64,000 nucleotides of DNA from Dyadobacter sp. 676 (GCF_040448675.1 NZ_CP159289.1:4633001-4697000), one strand, 5' to 3'; counted from the first letter of the stretch, positions 20,608 through 31,476 are shown. The notes: generated by a model not told the origin, from the sequence alone. Translations and numbers: made by a program.

Positions 20608-23004
20608 ATGGAACCGATCACGATTGATGTAACTCAAAACACACCATACGGTCTCCAGAAACTTGACTCATCCATTTCTTTCCGGAGCTTTATCAGCTTT
20701 CTGGAAAGCAAAATCGATCAGGAAGAAACGGTCAAAAAGACATTTTTCTCGCTGGTTCTTGACAAACTGAAAGCCAGGCCGGGTTTCAGCCAGGATATTC
20801 CGCTCGCGGAAGTCACCAACTATAAGGAAGAACTGAGTTTGATCTATGGCATGCTTATGCCGCCTATCGCCAATGAAAAGGAAGTTTTCTGGGCGTTGAG
20901 TGCTCCCGTCAGCCCCGTGGTGTTCTACGGGACGTCGGGCTTTTATGATTTGCTGTTCGAAAAGAATGGCAATATGCGATGCGACCTGGTGGAAGACCGG
21001 GGCGTCAACTATAAGCAGAAAATGCAGATGCTTTATTCCTTTATCCTGGAAAGGCTCTACCATTTCCCGCCGCTGCATCACCCCGATATGATCCTTACCC
21101 TCAAGGACGACGACTCGGGCCTGCAAAAGTATTACCGGGTGCATATCGACAACCGTTTTTGCGAAGTGTATGCCAAAGGCAGCCTTCCCGAGCTAGACCT
21201 CGATACATTACGCTCCGATTTGCAGGAGAATTTCGATATCAATGTGTTTTCCAGCATTTTGCCGCACAGCCTCTTTCATTTCGAAGGCTTCTCGGTGATC
21301 ACGCTGAACGACGTTACGGCCGAGCACGCCGTTGAAAACATCAAGAACACCATTCTCGACAGGGCTTCTTACGATCCTAAAACCTATTTCAATTATGTAG
21401 CAGGCGCGTTGAAAATGCTGGTCGAAAACCCGCGGGTTGATTTTGGGTTAATGGCCGTTCTCCGGGTCAACAACAAGCTCGTTTTTGACCGCAGCTCGGT
21501 CCTTTTCAGCAAGCTGATGTCCGCCGCGACCGAAAACGACATGGCCGAGCAAACCTACCTGGAAATGGCGACCCGGTATTTCGAGGCGCCCAAAACGCTG
21601 CTGTTGCGTAACCTGGGCCTGGAAGATCCCGAAAAGCAGGATTTTATCCGCATTTTGCAGAAGGATGGGGTGGAGGCTTATGCGTTGCTGCCGGTTTACC
21701 ACGATAACAAGGTCGTCGGCGTTTTGGAGGTGTATTCCAAAGAGCAGAAGTCGATAGACGAGCGCCTGCTTGCGAAGCTGGACATCGCCTTGCCGTGGAT
21801 CGCGCAGATGATGACCAATTACATCGACGAATTCAATCTCCAGATCGAAAACGTGATCCGCGATAAGTTTACGTCGTTACAGCCCGCCGTACAATGGCGT
21901 TTCCGCGAGACGGCCTGGCATTACATCCGCGACAAGGCCCTTAATCCGCAGACAGCGGAGATTGAAAGTATCCAGTTCCGGAATGTATACCCGCTTTACG
22001 GGGCGATCGACATCCGCAATTCCACCATCGAAAGAAACAATGCACTCAGGGAAGACCTTCGCCTCCAGTTCAACGTATTGATAGAAACTTTTACTGTCCT
22101 TAAACAAAAACTCGGATTCGGGCTGGCCGACGAGATGATCTTCAAATGCCGGAAATGGATCGCGGAGATAACCGACGAAAGCACGGATAACGACGAAATG
22201 AAAATCCGGGATTTTCTCGAAAACGAGGCACATCCGTTCTTGCTGCATTTTAAAGAAGAAAGCCTGAGGCAGTACGGTTCGGGCGCGATGGACCCGGGCG
22301 AACTGGTATTGCGTAACCGCATCGATCAGTATTTCGAGATGATCGACGAGGAAAAAGGCGCTGCATTCGCCAACCGCCGCGAGTTGGAAGCGTCGATGCA
22401 GGCGATCAATTCGTCGGTTAACCTTTACCTGGACCTTTTCAGGAACGAAATCCAGGAATCGTACCCTTGCTATTTCGAGAAATTCAGGACGGACGGTATC
22501 GAGTACGACATTTACATCGGTCAGTCCATTGAACCGCAAAAGCGGTTCAGCGAACTTTACCTCAAAAACATTCGTCTGTGGCAACTGACGACCATGGCCG
22601 CCATTGCCCGGATCACGCATTCGTTGATCCCGCAACTCGAAAAACCGCTTGAAACCACGCAGCTGATTTTCATCAACTCGGGCAGCATCGACATCAGTTT
22701 CCGCGACGACGAGCGGCGGTTCGATGTGGAAGGGGCTTATAACATCCGGTATCAGGTAATCAAGAAGCGAATCGATAAAGTGCATGTGAAAGGGACGGGC
22801 GAGCGGCTTACACAGCCGGGCAAGATCGCGCTGGTATATTTCAACAGCAAATCCGCCGAAGAATATGTAGGTTATATACGGTATTTACAGGAAAAAAACA
22901 CTTTACTGGACGACCTGGAATTCTTCGACCTCGAAGACCTGCAAGGCGTTACGGGGCTCAAAGCGCTCCGCGTGGGCGTCAATTTACATTCGGAGTGGAA
23001 TTAA
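20608..23004 (+). CDS. GAF-domain signalling protein with cyclase-like C-terminus
   Basis: Cytoplasmic protein of 798 residues, no signal or membrane segment. A GAF-like sensory domain lies about residues 250-420 (ending VYHDNKVVGVLEVYSKEQK). The C-terminal third begins YPLYGAIDIRNST (about 468), which recalls the metal-binding start of class III nucleotide cyclases (DIxxST), and later has FEKFRTDGIEYDIYIGQS and RFDVEGAYNIRYQVIKKR. The spacing is unlike classical cyclases, so this is a weak resemblance. It opens a close-packed operon with an HD/Pycsar-effector protein 30 bases downstream. Its role as a regulator or nucleotide-signal enzyme is a proposal. Confidence 0.65.
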   Translation: MEPITIDVTQNTPYGLQKLDSSISFRSFISFLESKIDQEETVKKTFFSLVLDKLKARPGFSQDIPLAEVTNYKEELSLIYGMLMPPIANEKEVFWALSAPVSPVVFYGTSGFYDLLFEKNGNMRCDLVEDRGVNYKQKMQMLYSFILERLYHFPPLHHPDMILTLKDDDSGLQKYYRVHIDNRFCEVYAKGSLPELDLDTLRSDLQENFDINVFSSILPHSLFHFEGFSVITLNDVTAEHAVENIKNTILDRASYDPKTYFNYVAGALKMLVENPRVDFGLMAVLRVNNKLVFDRSSVLFSKLMSAATENDMAEQTYLEMATRYFEAPKTLLLRNLGLEDPEKQDFIRILQKDGVEAYALLPVYHDNKVVGVLEVYSKEQKSIDERLLAKLDIALPWIAQMMTNYIDEFNLQIENVIRDKFTSLQPAVQWRFRETAWHYIRDKALNPQTAEIESIQFRNVYPLYGAIDIRNSTIERNNALREDLRLQFNVLIETFTVLKQKLGFGLADEMIFKCRKWIAEITDESTDNDEMKIRDFLENEAHPFLLHFKEESLRQYGSGAMDPGELVLRNRIDQYFEMIDEEKGAAFANRRELEASMQAINSSVNLYLDLFRNEIQESYPCYFEKFRTDGIEYDIYIGQSIEPQKRFSELYLKNIRLWQLTTMAAIARITHSLIPQLEKPLETTQLIFINSGSIDISFRDDERRFDVEGAYNIRYQVIKKRIDKVHVKGTGERLTQPGKIALVYFNSKSAEEYVGYIRYLQEKNTLLDDLEFFDLEDLQGVTGLKALRVGVNLHSEWN

Positions 23005-23034
23005 CGAAGCGCATCAATCATAACTGAACGTCCT

Positions 23035-24355
23035 ATGAACTATAACCACCGGCTCGATAAGGTTAAGTATCATGTCCATCATTTTTTCGGCACGAAGGCG
23101 CTTGCGCAGCTCAGTTACCATAATCTCGTTCATACCGAGGCGGTGGTGGCCAATGCCGTGAAAATCGCCAACCACTACCGGTTGGAGGACAGGGAAACGT
23201 TTATCGTCGTAACGGCCGCATGGTTTCATGATACCGGTTACAGCACTGGCGAAGCATTCGGGCATGAAAAGCGGGGTGCCGAAATGGCCGCCGGGTTTCT
23301 GCGTTCGGAGGGACTGGAAGAGGATGTTATCGCCGAAGTCGAGGGCTGTATTCTGGCGACGGTCTGGCCGCAGAACCCGGCGAACTTCCTGCAACAGGTG
23401 GTTTGCGATGCCGACCTCTATCATTTGGGTACTCCCGAGTTCAGCGATTGGAACAAGCTCGTAAGAAAAGAGGCCGAACAACGCCTGGGCAGGAAAATCG
23501 ACAAAACGGAATGGCGCAAAAGCACCATTAAGTTGCTCGAAAATCACCGGTACCAGACCGACTACTGCCGGGATCTTCTGGATAAACAAAAGAAAAAAAA
23601 CCTCGAAAAATTAAAGCAGAAGCTGCTGGAAGAAAGCCTGGAAGCGGGGGAGGAAAATACGGCACTGCCGGAAGCGGGGCGAACAACACTTTCCACGGGG
23701 GGGCGTTTCCACGGGGGCCGTTTCCACGGGGGCCATGGAATCATCTGATTTTCAGGTGCCAAAACAAAAGGAAGAAAAAGCGTTTATCCCCGAAATAGCC
23801 GAAGGCAAGAAGAAAAAGGACGACCGTCCCGACAAGGGTGTCGAAACCATGTTCCGGATCAGCTCCAATAATCACCAGCGGCTCAGCGACATGGCCGACA
23901 ATAAGGCGCATATCATGATCACCACCACGTCGATCATCATTTCGGTGCTCCTGAGCGTGCTCGTGCGTAAGCTGGAAGACAATGCTTACCTGATATTACC
24001 GACGATGATGCTGCTCACGGTCTGCATGATCACGATGGTGTTTTCGATCCTTGCCACCCGCCCGACGATCCCGCAAGGAACGTTTACACAGGAAGATATC
24101 GATGCCAAAAGTGTGAACCTTCTGTTTTTCGGGAACTTCTACCGTATGTCGTTCGAGGAATATTCCCGAGGCATGCGGACCATGATGAACGATCGGGAGT
24201 TTCTTTACGGGAGCCTTACGAAAGACGTTTATTCCCAGGGAGTCGTGTTGGGGAGAAAGTACCGGCTGCTGCGCGTGGGTTATAACGTATTCATGTTCGG
24301 GATTGTCATATCCGTGGTCGCGTTTGTGATAGCCTCCATTTTCTTCGAACACTGA
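23035..24355 (+). CDS. HD-domain protein fused to Pycsar-effector-like (DUF5706) membrane domain, frame broken
   Basis: Two ORFs overlap here: an HD protein (23035-23748) and a membrane protein (23735-24355). If the seven G at 23697-23703 are read as six, the frame runs through and gives one 439-residue protein. The HD part (about 1-190) has YHNLVHTE, AAWFHDTG and CDADLYHLG, the metal ligands of HD phosphohydrolases. The linker contains three 15-bp repeats encoding STGGV/STGAV/STGAM. The C-terminal part (about 270-439) has the conserved RLSDMADNKAHIMITT entry and three membrane helices of the Pycsar effector family. HD plus this domain in one chain is what I recall in Bacteroidota relatives. 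Likely an inner-membrane protein that senses or degrades nucleotide signals. Confidence 0.75.
23690..23735 (+). repeat. Three 15-bp tandem repeats with an over-long G run
   Basis: Units TTTCCACGGGGGCCG (23706-23720) and TTTCCACGGGGGCCA (23721-23735) follow a first unit at 23690-23705 that has 16 bases because of a G7 run. Removing one G makes the first unit exactly 15 bases and restores the HD-to-effector frame, which argues for a spurious base. The repeat encodes a flexible Ser-Thr-Gly linker. Confidence 0.8.
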
Positions 24356-24366
24356 CCTGCATACTT

Positions 24367-26407
24367 ATGGAAGCGTTCCGCTATTTCAACCGGGATATCA
24401 GCTGGCTGACTTTCAACGGGAGGGTATTGATAGAGGCGGCAAACGAGACCGTCCCGCTCATGGAGCGGATCAGGTTTCTGTCGATTTATTCGTCCAATCT
24501 CGATGAATTTTACCGGGTACGAATGCCATATCTGCAAAAAAATGCGATGCAGGATGCGGCCAATAATGCATTCCTGGAAGCGGAAGCGATGATAAACCGC
24601 CAGCAGGACGAATTCGGGCGCATTCTTACGCAATCGGTTATTCCCGCGTTGGCGCGCCTGGGCATTCATTTTTCATATAAAGATGAAGTCTCCGGCCAAA
24701 TCGCCGATTTCGCAAAACGCTACTTCTTTACACAGATCGCGGGCTTTTTACAGCCTGTTTATCTGAACGATAAAACTTCCTTTTTTCCCGAAAACAACCA
24801 GATTTACATCGTAGTCGTGCTGGAACTGCCTGGCGACCGGGAGAAGATCGCACTGGTGAATATTCCCGTGCCGCAGCTCGACAGATTTGTGAAAATCAAA
24901 CAGCCGGACGGCGAATACATTATCTTTCTCGAAGACCTGATCCGGTGCAACCTTGGCATTCTTTTCCCTGACGCGCTCGAAATCAAAGCATTCAATATCA
25001 AGGTTACCCGCGATGCCGAGCTGGACCTGCTCGACGAAGACGGGGAAGACATGGCCGAACTGGTGGAAAAGCAATTGAGTAAGCGCGACTTCGGCCTGGC
25101 AACCCGCTTCCTTTACGAACCCGGCCTTTCGTTGCGGCATTTGCAATACATTGTCAATGTTTTTGACCTGAAAAAAGCATCGCTCGTGGAAGGCAGGCGG
25201 TATCATAACCTGAAAGACTTGTCGTCGTTGCCTGTGGCCTCCCCGGCGATTTCCTACCCGGCGTGGCCGGCAGCGCAACATCTGGAAGGTTTCGAAGAGA
25301 CGGAAACGTTGTTTGAGGCATTGACGCGCCGGGATTTGATGGTGCACGCGCCTTATCAGACCTACGATACCATTCTGCGGTTCTTCAACGAAGCGGCGAT
25401 CGACCGGTCGGTACAGGAAATTTACACCACGATGTACCGCGTGGCGCATGATTCCAAGATTGCCCATGCGCTCATCAGCGCTGCCAGAAACGGCAAAAAA
25501 AGTGACCGTGCTTGTGGAACTGAAGGCGAGGTTCGATGAGGCGAACAACATCCGGTGGGCGAAGAAAATGAAGTCGGCGGGCGTAAAGATCATTTATAGT
25601 GTGAATGCATTGAAGGTCCATGCCAAGCTCGCGCTGGTGAAGCGGAAGCACGAAACGCATTCTTACCTGGGGCTGCTGGCGACCGGAAACCTCAACGAAG
25701 GCACGGCCCGTTTCTACACCGATCATATTTTACTTACCGCCCATCCGGCAATGCTGAAAGAAACGGAACAGCTGTTTGGGTTTTTGAGCAAGAAGAAAAA
25801 ACCGGAGAAAATCGACGCAATCAATTTCGAACATTTACTCGTAGCGCAGTTTAACCTTCAGAGCCGGTTTAGCGGGCTCATCGACAGGGAGATAAGTAAT
25901 GCTAAAAACGGCCTTCCGGCGGGCATTACCATCAAACTCAATAACCTGGAAGAGGAAGTGCTGATCAACAAGCTGTACGAGGCGTCCAACGCGGGTGTTA
26001 CCGTTAATCTGATTGTGCGGAGCATTTGCAGGTTGGTACCGGGCGTTCCGGGGCAAAGCGCCAACATCTGCATCAAGCGGATCGTGGACCGCTACCTCGA
26101 ACACGGACGTGTTTTCATCTTCCATAACAATGGCCGGCCGGAAATTTTCATGGGCTCGGCCGACTGGATGAACCGCAATATTTACCGGAGGATCGAGGTA
26201 TGTTTTCCGGTTTATCACGAAGATTTGAAAAAACAACTGACAGACATTCTCGCATTGCAATGGGAGGATAGCGTACAGGCGGTGTGGATCGACGACCAAT
26301 TGCGCAACGTGCCCGTGACCACGCTCCCCGGCGGCGTGCGTTCCCAGGAAGCCATTTATCATTACCTGACAGGGACAGTCGAAAATTTGAAAAAGACAGT
26401 TTCATGA
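24367..26407 (+). CDS. ppk1: Polyphosphate kinase 1, frameshifted
   Basis: Reversible enzyme that polymerises the ATP gamma-phosphate into polyphosphate. N-terminal and head domains begin with YFNRDISWLTFNGRVL and YSSNLDEFYRVRM. The frame breaks at seven A at 25495-25501; with six A it reads SAARNGKKVTVLVELKARF and gives 679 residues, the normal size. The catalytic histidine region is NALKVHAKLALVKRKHE, and the second active-site segment is FHNNGRPEIFMGSADWMNRN. It starts 11 bases after the HD/effector gene and overlaps the following lipoprotein gene by 4 bases. Both halves are well conserved, so the break is probably an error. Confidence 0.92.
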
Positions 26408-27276
26408 AAAACCTATACAAAACGATATTGCCGCTCGCGACTTTTCTGGCTTTACCATTGCTTTTGAGCAGCTGTAATTCCACGCAAAAGGAAGAGGAGA
26501 ATTTCAGAGGGTACGACCTGAGCAAACCCGAAAAATTCAACCTTCCCGAGAGCCTTTTCGAAGTTTCGGGCATTACGTTCGACAAGGGGCACAACGACAC
26601 GATCTACGCCATTCAGGATGAAGACGGCAAGTTATTCAGGCTCGCCTGGGATATTCCCAGGCAGCTGCATACCAAATTCGCCAAAAAGGGCGATTATGAG
26701 GACCTGGCCATCGTGCACGACCGCGCCTACATTCTGAAAAGCAACGGCACCATTTTCACATTTCCGATGTCGGAGGTGTTCTACGACGAGCCGGATGGCG
26801 TTACGGAAGTGAAAAGCCTGCTGCCGAAGGGCGAGTATGAAGGGATGTACGGCGACGAGGCCACCGGCGAGCTGTATGTGATCTGCAAGAATTGTGCGGA
26901 GGACGATTCGAAGAACAGCGTCTCGGGTTATATTCTTAAAGCCGGACCCGATGGGGCAATTACGCAATCGGGGAGCTTCGCGATAAATGTAGAGCAGATC
27001 AAGGCCATAACGGGAAAGGTAGCCCGCGGCTTTCGCCCTTCGGGCATTGCGAGGAACCTGCTTACAAGAGAATGGTACATTATCTCGGCTGTGAATAAAA
27101 TGGTGGTTGTGGCCGACCAGCAATGGAATGTCAAGGATGCCCATCACCTGAACAGCAATATGTTTATCCAGCCCGAAGGCATTGCGTTCGACAATACGGG
27201 CGATTTGTATATTTCCAATGAGGGCGACGACCTGTTCAGCGGGAATGTGCTCAAATTCAGAAAATCAGGCCGATAG
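26404..27276 (+). CDS. SdiA-regulated-like beta-propeller lipoprotein
   Basis: Predicted lipoprotein of 290 residues. The start ATG at 26404 overlaps the polyphosphate kinase stop (ATGA). The signal ends in a lipobox, PLLLSSC, so Cys about 22 would be lipidated. The remainder resembles the SdiA-regulated/YjiK-type six-bladed propeller: FEVSGITFDKGHNDTIYAIQ, YEDLAIVHDRAYIL, EGMYGDEATGELYVICK, QPEGIAFDNTGDLYISNEG. Such propellers bind ligands or metal ions in the periplasm or at the outer membrane. In this operon it may detect phosphate- or nucleotide-related compounds, which is only an inference. Confidence 0.8.
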   Translation: MKNLYKTILPLATFLALPLLLSSCNSTQKEEENFRGYDLSKPEKFNLPESLFEVSGITFDKGHNDTIYAIQDEDGKLFRLAWDIPRQLHTKFAKKGDYEDLAIVHDRAYILKSNGTIFTFPMSEVFYDEPDGVTEVKSLLPKGEYEGMYGDEATGELYVICKNCAEDDSKNSVSGYILKAGPDGAITQSGSFAINVEQIKAITGKVARGFRPSGIARNLLTREWYIISAVNKMVVVADQQWNVKDAHHLNSNMFIQPEGIAFDNTGDLYISNEGDDLFSGNVLKFRKSGR

Positions 27277-27290
27277 CTTTTATACATCCT

Positions 27291-30200
27291 ATGAATAGAC
27301 ATTTACTCCGTTTACTCACGTCGGCGATGGTGGTGGCAGGAGTATCTTCCTGCGCCAGCTATAAAACCCGGTTTTCGAAAGAGGGGGCGCAATGGCAATC
27401 GGTTTCGCCCGATCCTGCGCTGGAATTGAAACATACCATGTACCTGATCGGCGATGCCGGCAACGATTCGCCGGAAAGCCGCGCGCCAGTTTTGGAATAC
27501 CTCAAAACAAAACTCGCCGGAGAGCCGGCGAACAGTTCGGCTTTATTTCTGGGGGATAATATTTACGAATACGGCATGCCGCCGGCAGAGGATTCCGCTG
27601 CGCGGAAAATTGCGGAATTCCGCATCGACTCTCAGCTCGAAACACTGGAGCATTTCAAGGGACGTCCCATTTTCCTGCCCGGTAACCACGACTGGCGCGG
27701 CTGGGGTGTGAAAGGTCTGGAAGCGGCAGGAAAAATACATTCAGAAATACATCAACGAGCGCCGTGGCAAAACGGATAAGGACGATTACGAGGATTATTT
27801 TCTGCCATTGAACGGCTGCTCGGGCCCTGAAGTAGTGGAGCTCAACGACAACGTCGTGGTTATCGTTGCCGATTCGCAGTGGTGGCTTACCGATTGGGAC
27901 CGCGACCAGAAGATCAATGACGGCTGTGAGATTAAGAACCGTGAGCAGTTCCGCTTCGTGTGGGAGAATGTGGTCCGGAAATACCGGAACAAAAACGTGG
28001 TAATCGCCATGCATCATCCTCCCTACACCTACGGGCCGCACGGGGGGAGGTTTACCATCAAGCAACACATATTCCCGCTCACCGAACTGAACCCGAAGTT
28101 GTACATCCCGCTGCCGGTACTGGGCAGCCTGAGCGCTTTGTTCCGCGCTACCATCGGTTCCCGGCAGGACGTGGCCAACAAGCATTACAAGGAGTTGCGC
28201 ACAGCCGTGCTCGCTGGCGCTAAGAAGAACGGGAAATTCATTTTTGCGAGCGGTCACGAGCATGCGTTGCAATTTATCGAGAACGACGGCCAGGAGTTTA
28301 TCGTGAGCGGTAGCGGTTCGAAGAATAGTCCGGTTGGTCTCGGAAAAGGCTCGTTGTTTTCTTCTTCCCGGCTTGGGTTTTCTACATTGAGCTTCTATGC
28401 AGGCGGCGAAACCTGGGTTAAGTTCTGGGAAGTCACACCGGATGGCAAAGATGCCCGGGTGGTATTCCAGCGAAAGGTGAAGGACAAGCAGCAGGTCGAA
28501 TTACCGGACCCCACCGTTGCCTTCACCGAATACAACCAGCATGCCGATTCGTCGACCAGGTTCGTAACCACCAGCGTGGTCAAGCCGATCGGTAAGTTTC
28601 ACAAGGCAATGCTGGGTCAGCATTACCGGCCATTATACCTGGAACAATACCGGTTTCCGGTGCTCGATCTGGCTACCTATAAAGGTGGTGTAGTGCCTGT
28701 AAAACAAGGCGGGGGCAATCAGACCAACTCCCTGCGCCTGCGCGATAGCGAAGGAAAGGAGTATGCCATGCGCGGGCTAACCAAGGATGTGAGCCGGTTC
28801 CTTCCGTTTCCGTTCAACCAGATGGTAGCCGCCAAATTTCTGGTAGAGGATAATTTTCTGTCGACTAACCCTTTCGCACCATTGAATATGCCGGCGCTGG
28901 CGGGCGCTGTTAATGTGTACCATACCAATCCCAAACTGTATTATGTACCGGCGCAGCCGGGTTTGGGAACTTATAACAACCTGTTCGGAGGGGCTGTGAG
29001 CCTGGTAGAAGAGCGTGCCGACGGCAAGAAATGGAAAAAGGCGGATTTCTTCGGCAATCCGGATAAGATTGTCAGCACACCCGAACTGGTGGAAGCACTT
29101 CTTGAAAACAGCAAGAACAAAGTCGACGAAGAATGGGCGATCCGTACGCGCCTGCTCGATTTCGTGATCGGCGACTGGGACCGTCACGACGACCAGTGGG
29201 CCTGGGCTTCGACCAGGCAACAGGATGGTACTATCCTTTATCGCCCCATTCCCCGGGACCGGGATCAGGCATTTTCGCGATATGATGGCTTTTTAACCAA
29301 TATCGCACGCCTCACGCTGCCTTTCCTGCGGCAGTTGCAAACCTATGGTCCGGAAATCCAGAGCAAAAAATGGACGACATGGAGCGCTCGGCTGTTCGAC
29401 CGCACTTTCCTGAACGAGCTGAGTTGGGAACAATGGGAGGAACAGGTGAAATTTATCCAGAAAAACCTCACCGACGACGTCATAGAAGCATCTTTCAGAG
29501 ACTGGCCGGCCAAAGCGCGCGAAATGGCTTCGCCAGGCATGATAGAAGGTTTGAAAGCGCGCCGCGCAAACCTGATGGAGATTGCCCGCGCACATTATGA
29601 ATTTGTAAGTCAGGAAGTGAATGTGATCGGTACCGAAGAGGAAGAGCGCTTTGTAGTGGAGCGGGTCGATGACGGGCATACGCGCGTGACCGTGTACGAG
29701 ACCGGCAAGGACGGGCGGATCAAACATCAGAACTACCAGCGGCTGTTTGAAAACGCAGTGACCCACGCTATCAATATCTACGGAAATGGCGATGACGATG
29801 AGTTCATTGTCAAAGGCGACGTGCACAAGGGAGTGAAGCTGCGATTGATCGGCGGATTGGGCAAGGATGTTTTCACGGACAGCGCACGCGTGAGCGATGG
29901 GGGAAAAAAGACGTTCGTTTATGACGACCTGAAAAACAATACTATTAACGCCGGTCCGGATACCCGGGACAAACGCACCAGCTTGTACCGTTTCAATGTG
30001 TACGACCGCCGCAGTGCCGACAGTAACTACGATATCGCCTTGCCGCTCCCGATACTCGGCGCAAACCCCGACGACGGGTTCTTTCTCGGTGGGGCCGTGA
30101 ACCTCACCAAATATGGTTTCAAAAAAGAGCCTTACGCGTCCGTACAGACAATCGGGGGAAGCTTTGCGACAAGGACACAGGGTTTCCGGGTGAATTATAC

Positions 30201-31083
30201 GGGCGATTTTATCAATGCATTCAAAAAGTTCGATTTCTACCTTGACAGCTATTACCGCGGTCCCAGGTACGCTTTTAACTACGCCGGTCTGGGCAATGAA
30301 ACGGAGCGGCCTGTGGACGACGCTAACTTTTACCGCGTGCGGCAGAGCGCATTGTATGTATATCCCGCCATTAAAAAGCGGTTTGCGGGGCATAACGGGT
30401 TTGTGACGTTGGGACCCACATTTGAGCTGAATGACATTCAGGCGACGGCGGGCCGGTACATTACCAGCAGCGAAAACGGTTTACCGGACGATATTTTTAA
30501 AACGAAATATTACAGCGGAGCCCGGTTTACTTTCAATTTCAGTAGCGTCGATAATGTCTTTTCTCCACATTCGGGAATCCGTTTCAACGCGGCGTTGAAC
30601 TGGACAACCGATCTTAAGAGTAATGAAGATTTTACCGGGCTTCGCGCACAATTTGCCTATTACGCCGCGCTTGACCAGAAAGAAAACCTTGTTTTGGCCA
30701 CGCAGATAGGTACCGGCGTCAATTTCGGCAATGGTTACCAGTTTTTCCAGATGCCCAACATCGGCGGGAAGCTCGGGTTACGTGGCTACCGGACCGAGCG
30801 TTTCTATGGACAAAGCACGTTCTGGCACGACACCGATCTGCGCCTGCGCCTCGGCAGTAGTTACAATCCCGTACTGCCGCTCACATTCGGCATATTCGGC
30901 GGATTCGACTACGGCCGTGTGTGGCTGAAAAACGAGCCGTCCGACAAATGGCATTATGATTACGGTGGTGGAATATGGCTTTCCCCCGTCGACGCCCTCA
31001 CTATCGCCGCCGGCGCATTTATTCCGAAAGAAAAAAATGAAGAAAAGCCGAGAATAGCGGTGCAGCTTGGGTTTTGGTTTTAA
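27291..31083 (+). CDS. Metallophosphoesterase - kinase-like - Omp85-like barrel lipoprotein, frameshifted
   Basis: Very large outer-membrane protein, 1263 residues once a one-base insertion in A5 at 27731-27735 is removed (LEAAGKYIQKYINERRGK). A lipobox-type signal (VVAGVSSC) starts it. The calcineurin phosphoesterase domain (about 45-380) has GDAGND, LGDNIYEYG, GNHDW, HHPPYTYG and SGHEHALQ, a full metal-ligand set. A middle segment (about 480-680) has IGDWDRHDDQWAW and PIPRDRDQAFSRYDG, resembling the active-site parts of CotH/FAM20-like atypical kinases. The C-terminal barrel has LRGYRTERFYGQS (about residue 1162), like the Omp85 conserved loop, and ends in Phe. It is the last gene of the polyphosphate operon, 14 bases after the propeller lipoprotein. 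Confidence 0.82.
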
Positions 31084-31089
31084 TGACAG

Positions 31090-31431
31090 TCATTCAAACT
31101 CATTCACATCCATAGCCCCAAAATCATCCATGATCTCCGTGGCTCGTATGGTTTGGTCGGTATTGTTTACCTGGATGGTCATGATGGCGCCGTTTTTGCC
31201 AAAGTATTTTTCCCGCTCTATTTCCGCTTGCGGATCGGCGGGAAAGGGCGAAAAAGTGTTGGACTTTGTGGTGGTGTCGGTCATCTGGCCGTCGGTCAGG
31301 CGGTCGTCGCGGGTGTCGACGTGGTCGTTGATCTCGATGCAGTTGAGATCGAATCCAGCTGTCAGTAATGCTTCACGGGCTTGCTGCGCTTCCGTACTGC
31401 TTTGAAAGATCCCGATAATTGTCTTTTGCAT
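31090..31431 (-). CDS. Small hypothetical protein, general-stress (YflT/YsnF-N)-like
   Basis: Cytoplasmic protein of 113 residues. The first half (MQKTIIGIFQSSTEAQQARE and then AGFDLNCIEIND) resembles the small ferredoxin-like domain at the N-terminus of YflT/YsnF stress proteins, in which a residue pattern 'VGxFxSxxxAxxAxxxLxxxGF' is common. The rest is acidic and polar without a known motif. Its stop lies 7 bases from the stop of the large phosphoesterase, so the genes converge. It may share a transcript with the DUF4142 gene upstream of it. No clear function. Confidence 0.7.
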   Translation of the reverse strand: MQKTIIGIFQSSTEAQQAREALLTAGFDLNCIEINDHVDTRDDRLTDGQMTDTTTKSNTFSPFPADPQAEIEREKYFGKNGAIMTIQVNNTDQTIRATEIMDDFGAMDVNEFE

Positions 31432-31476
31432 GGTTTCTCTGGCTTATAGCTTGTTTATTTTTGCTTCAAAACACTC

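Noticed and set aside
21877..22785. Minus-strand frame of 302 codons opposite the GAF protein
   Set aside because: No motif or plausible start, and fully covered by the sense gene.
23690..23735. Tandem repeat as a possible CRISPR or mobile-element end
   Set aside because: Units are 15 bp without spacers and lie inside a coding linker.
23735..24355. Stand-alone Pycsar effector gene
   Set aside because: Possible as written, but the G7 run and the 15-bp repeat phase favour a single HD-effector protein, so it was not listed separately.
29293..30393. Long minus-strand frame (366 codons) inside the phosphoesterase-barrel gene
   Set aside because: Completely antisense to conserved coding sequence, with no recognisable motifs.
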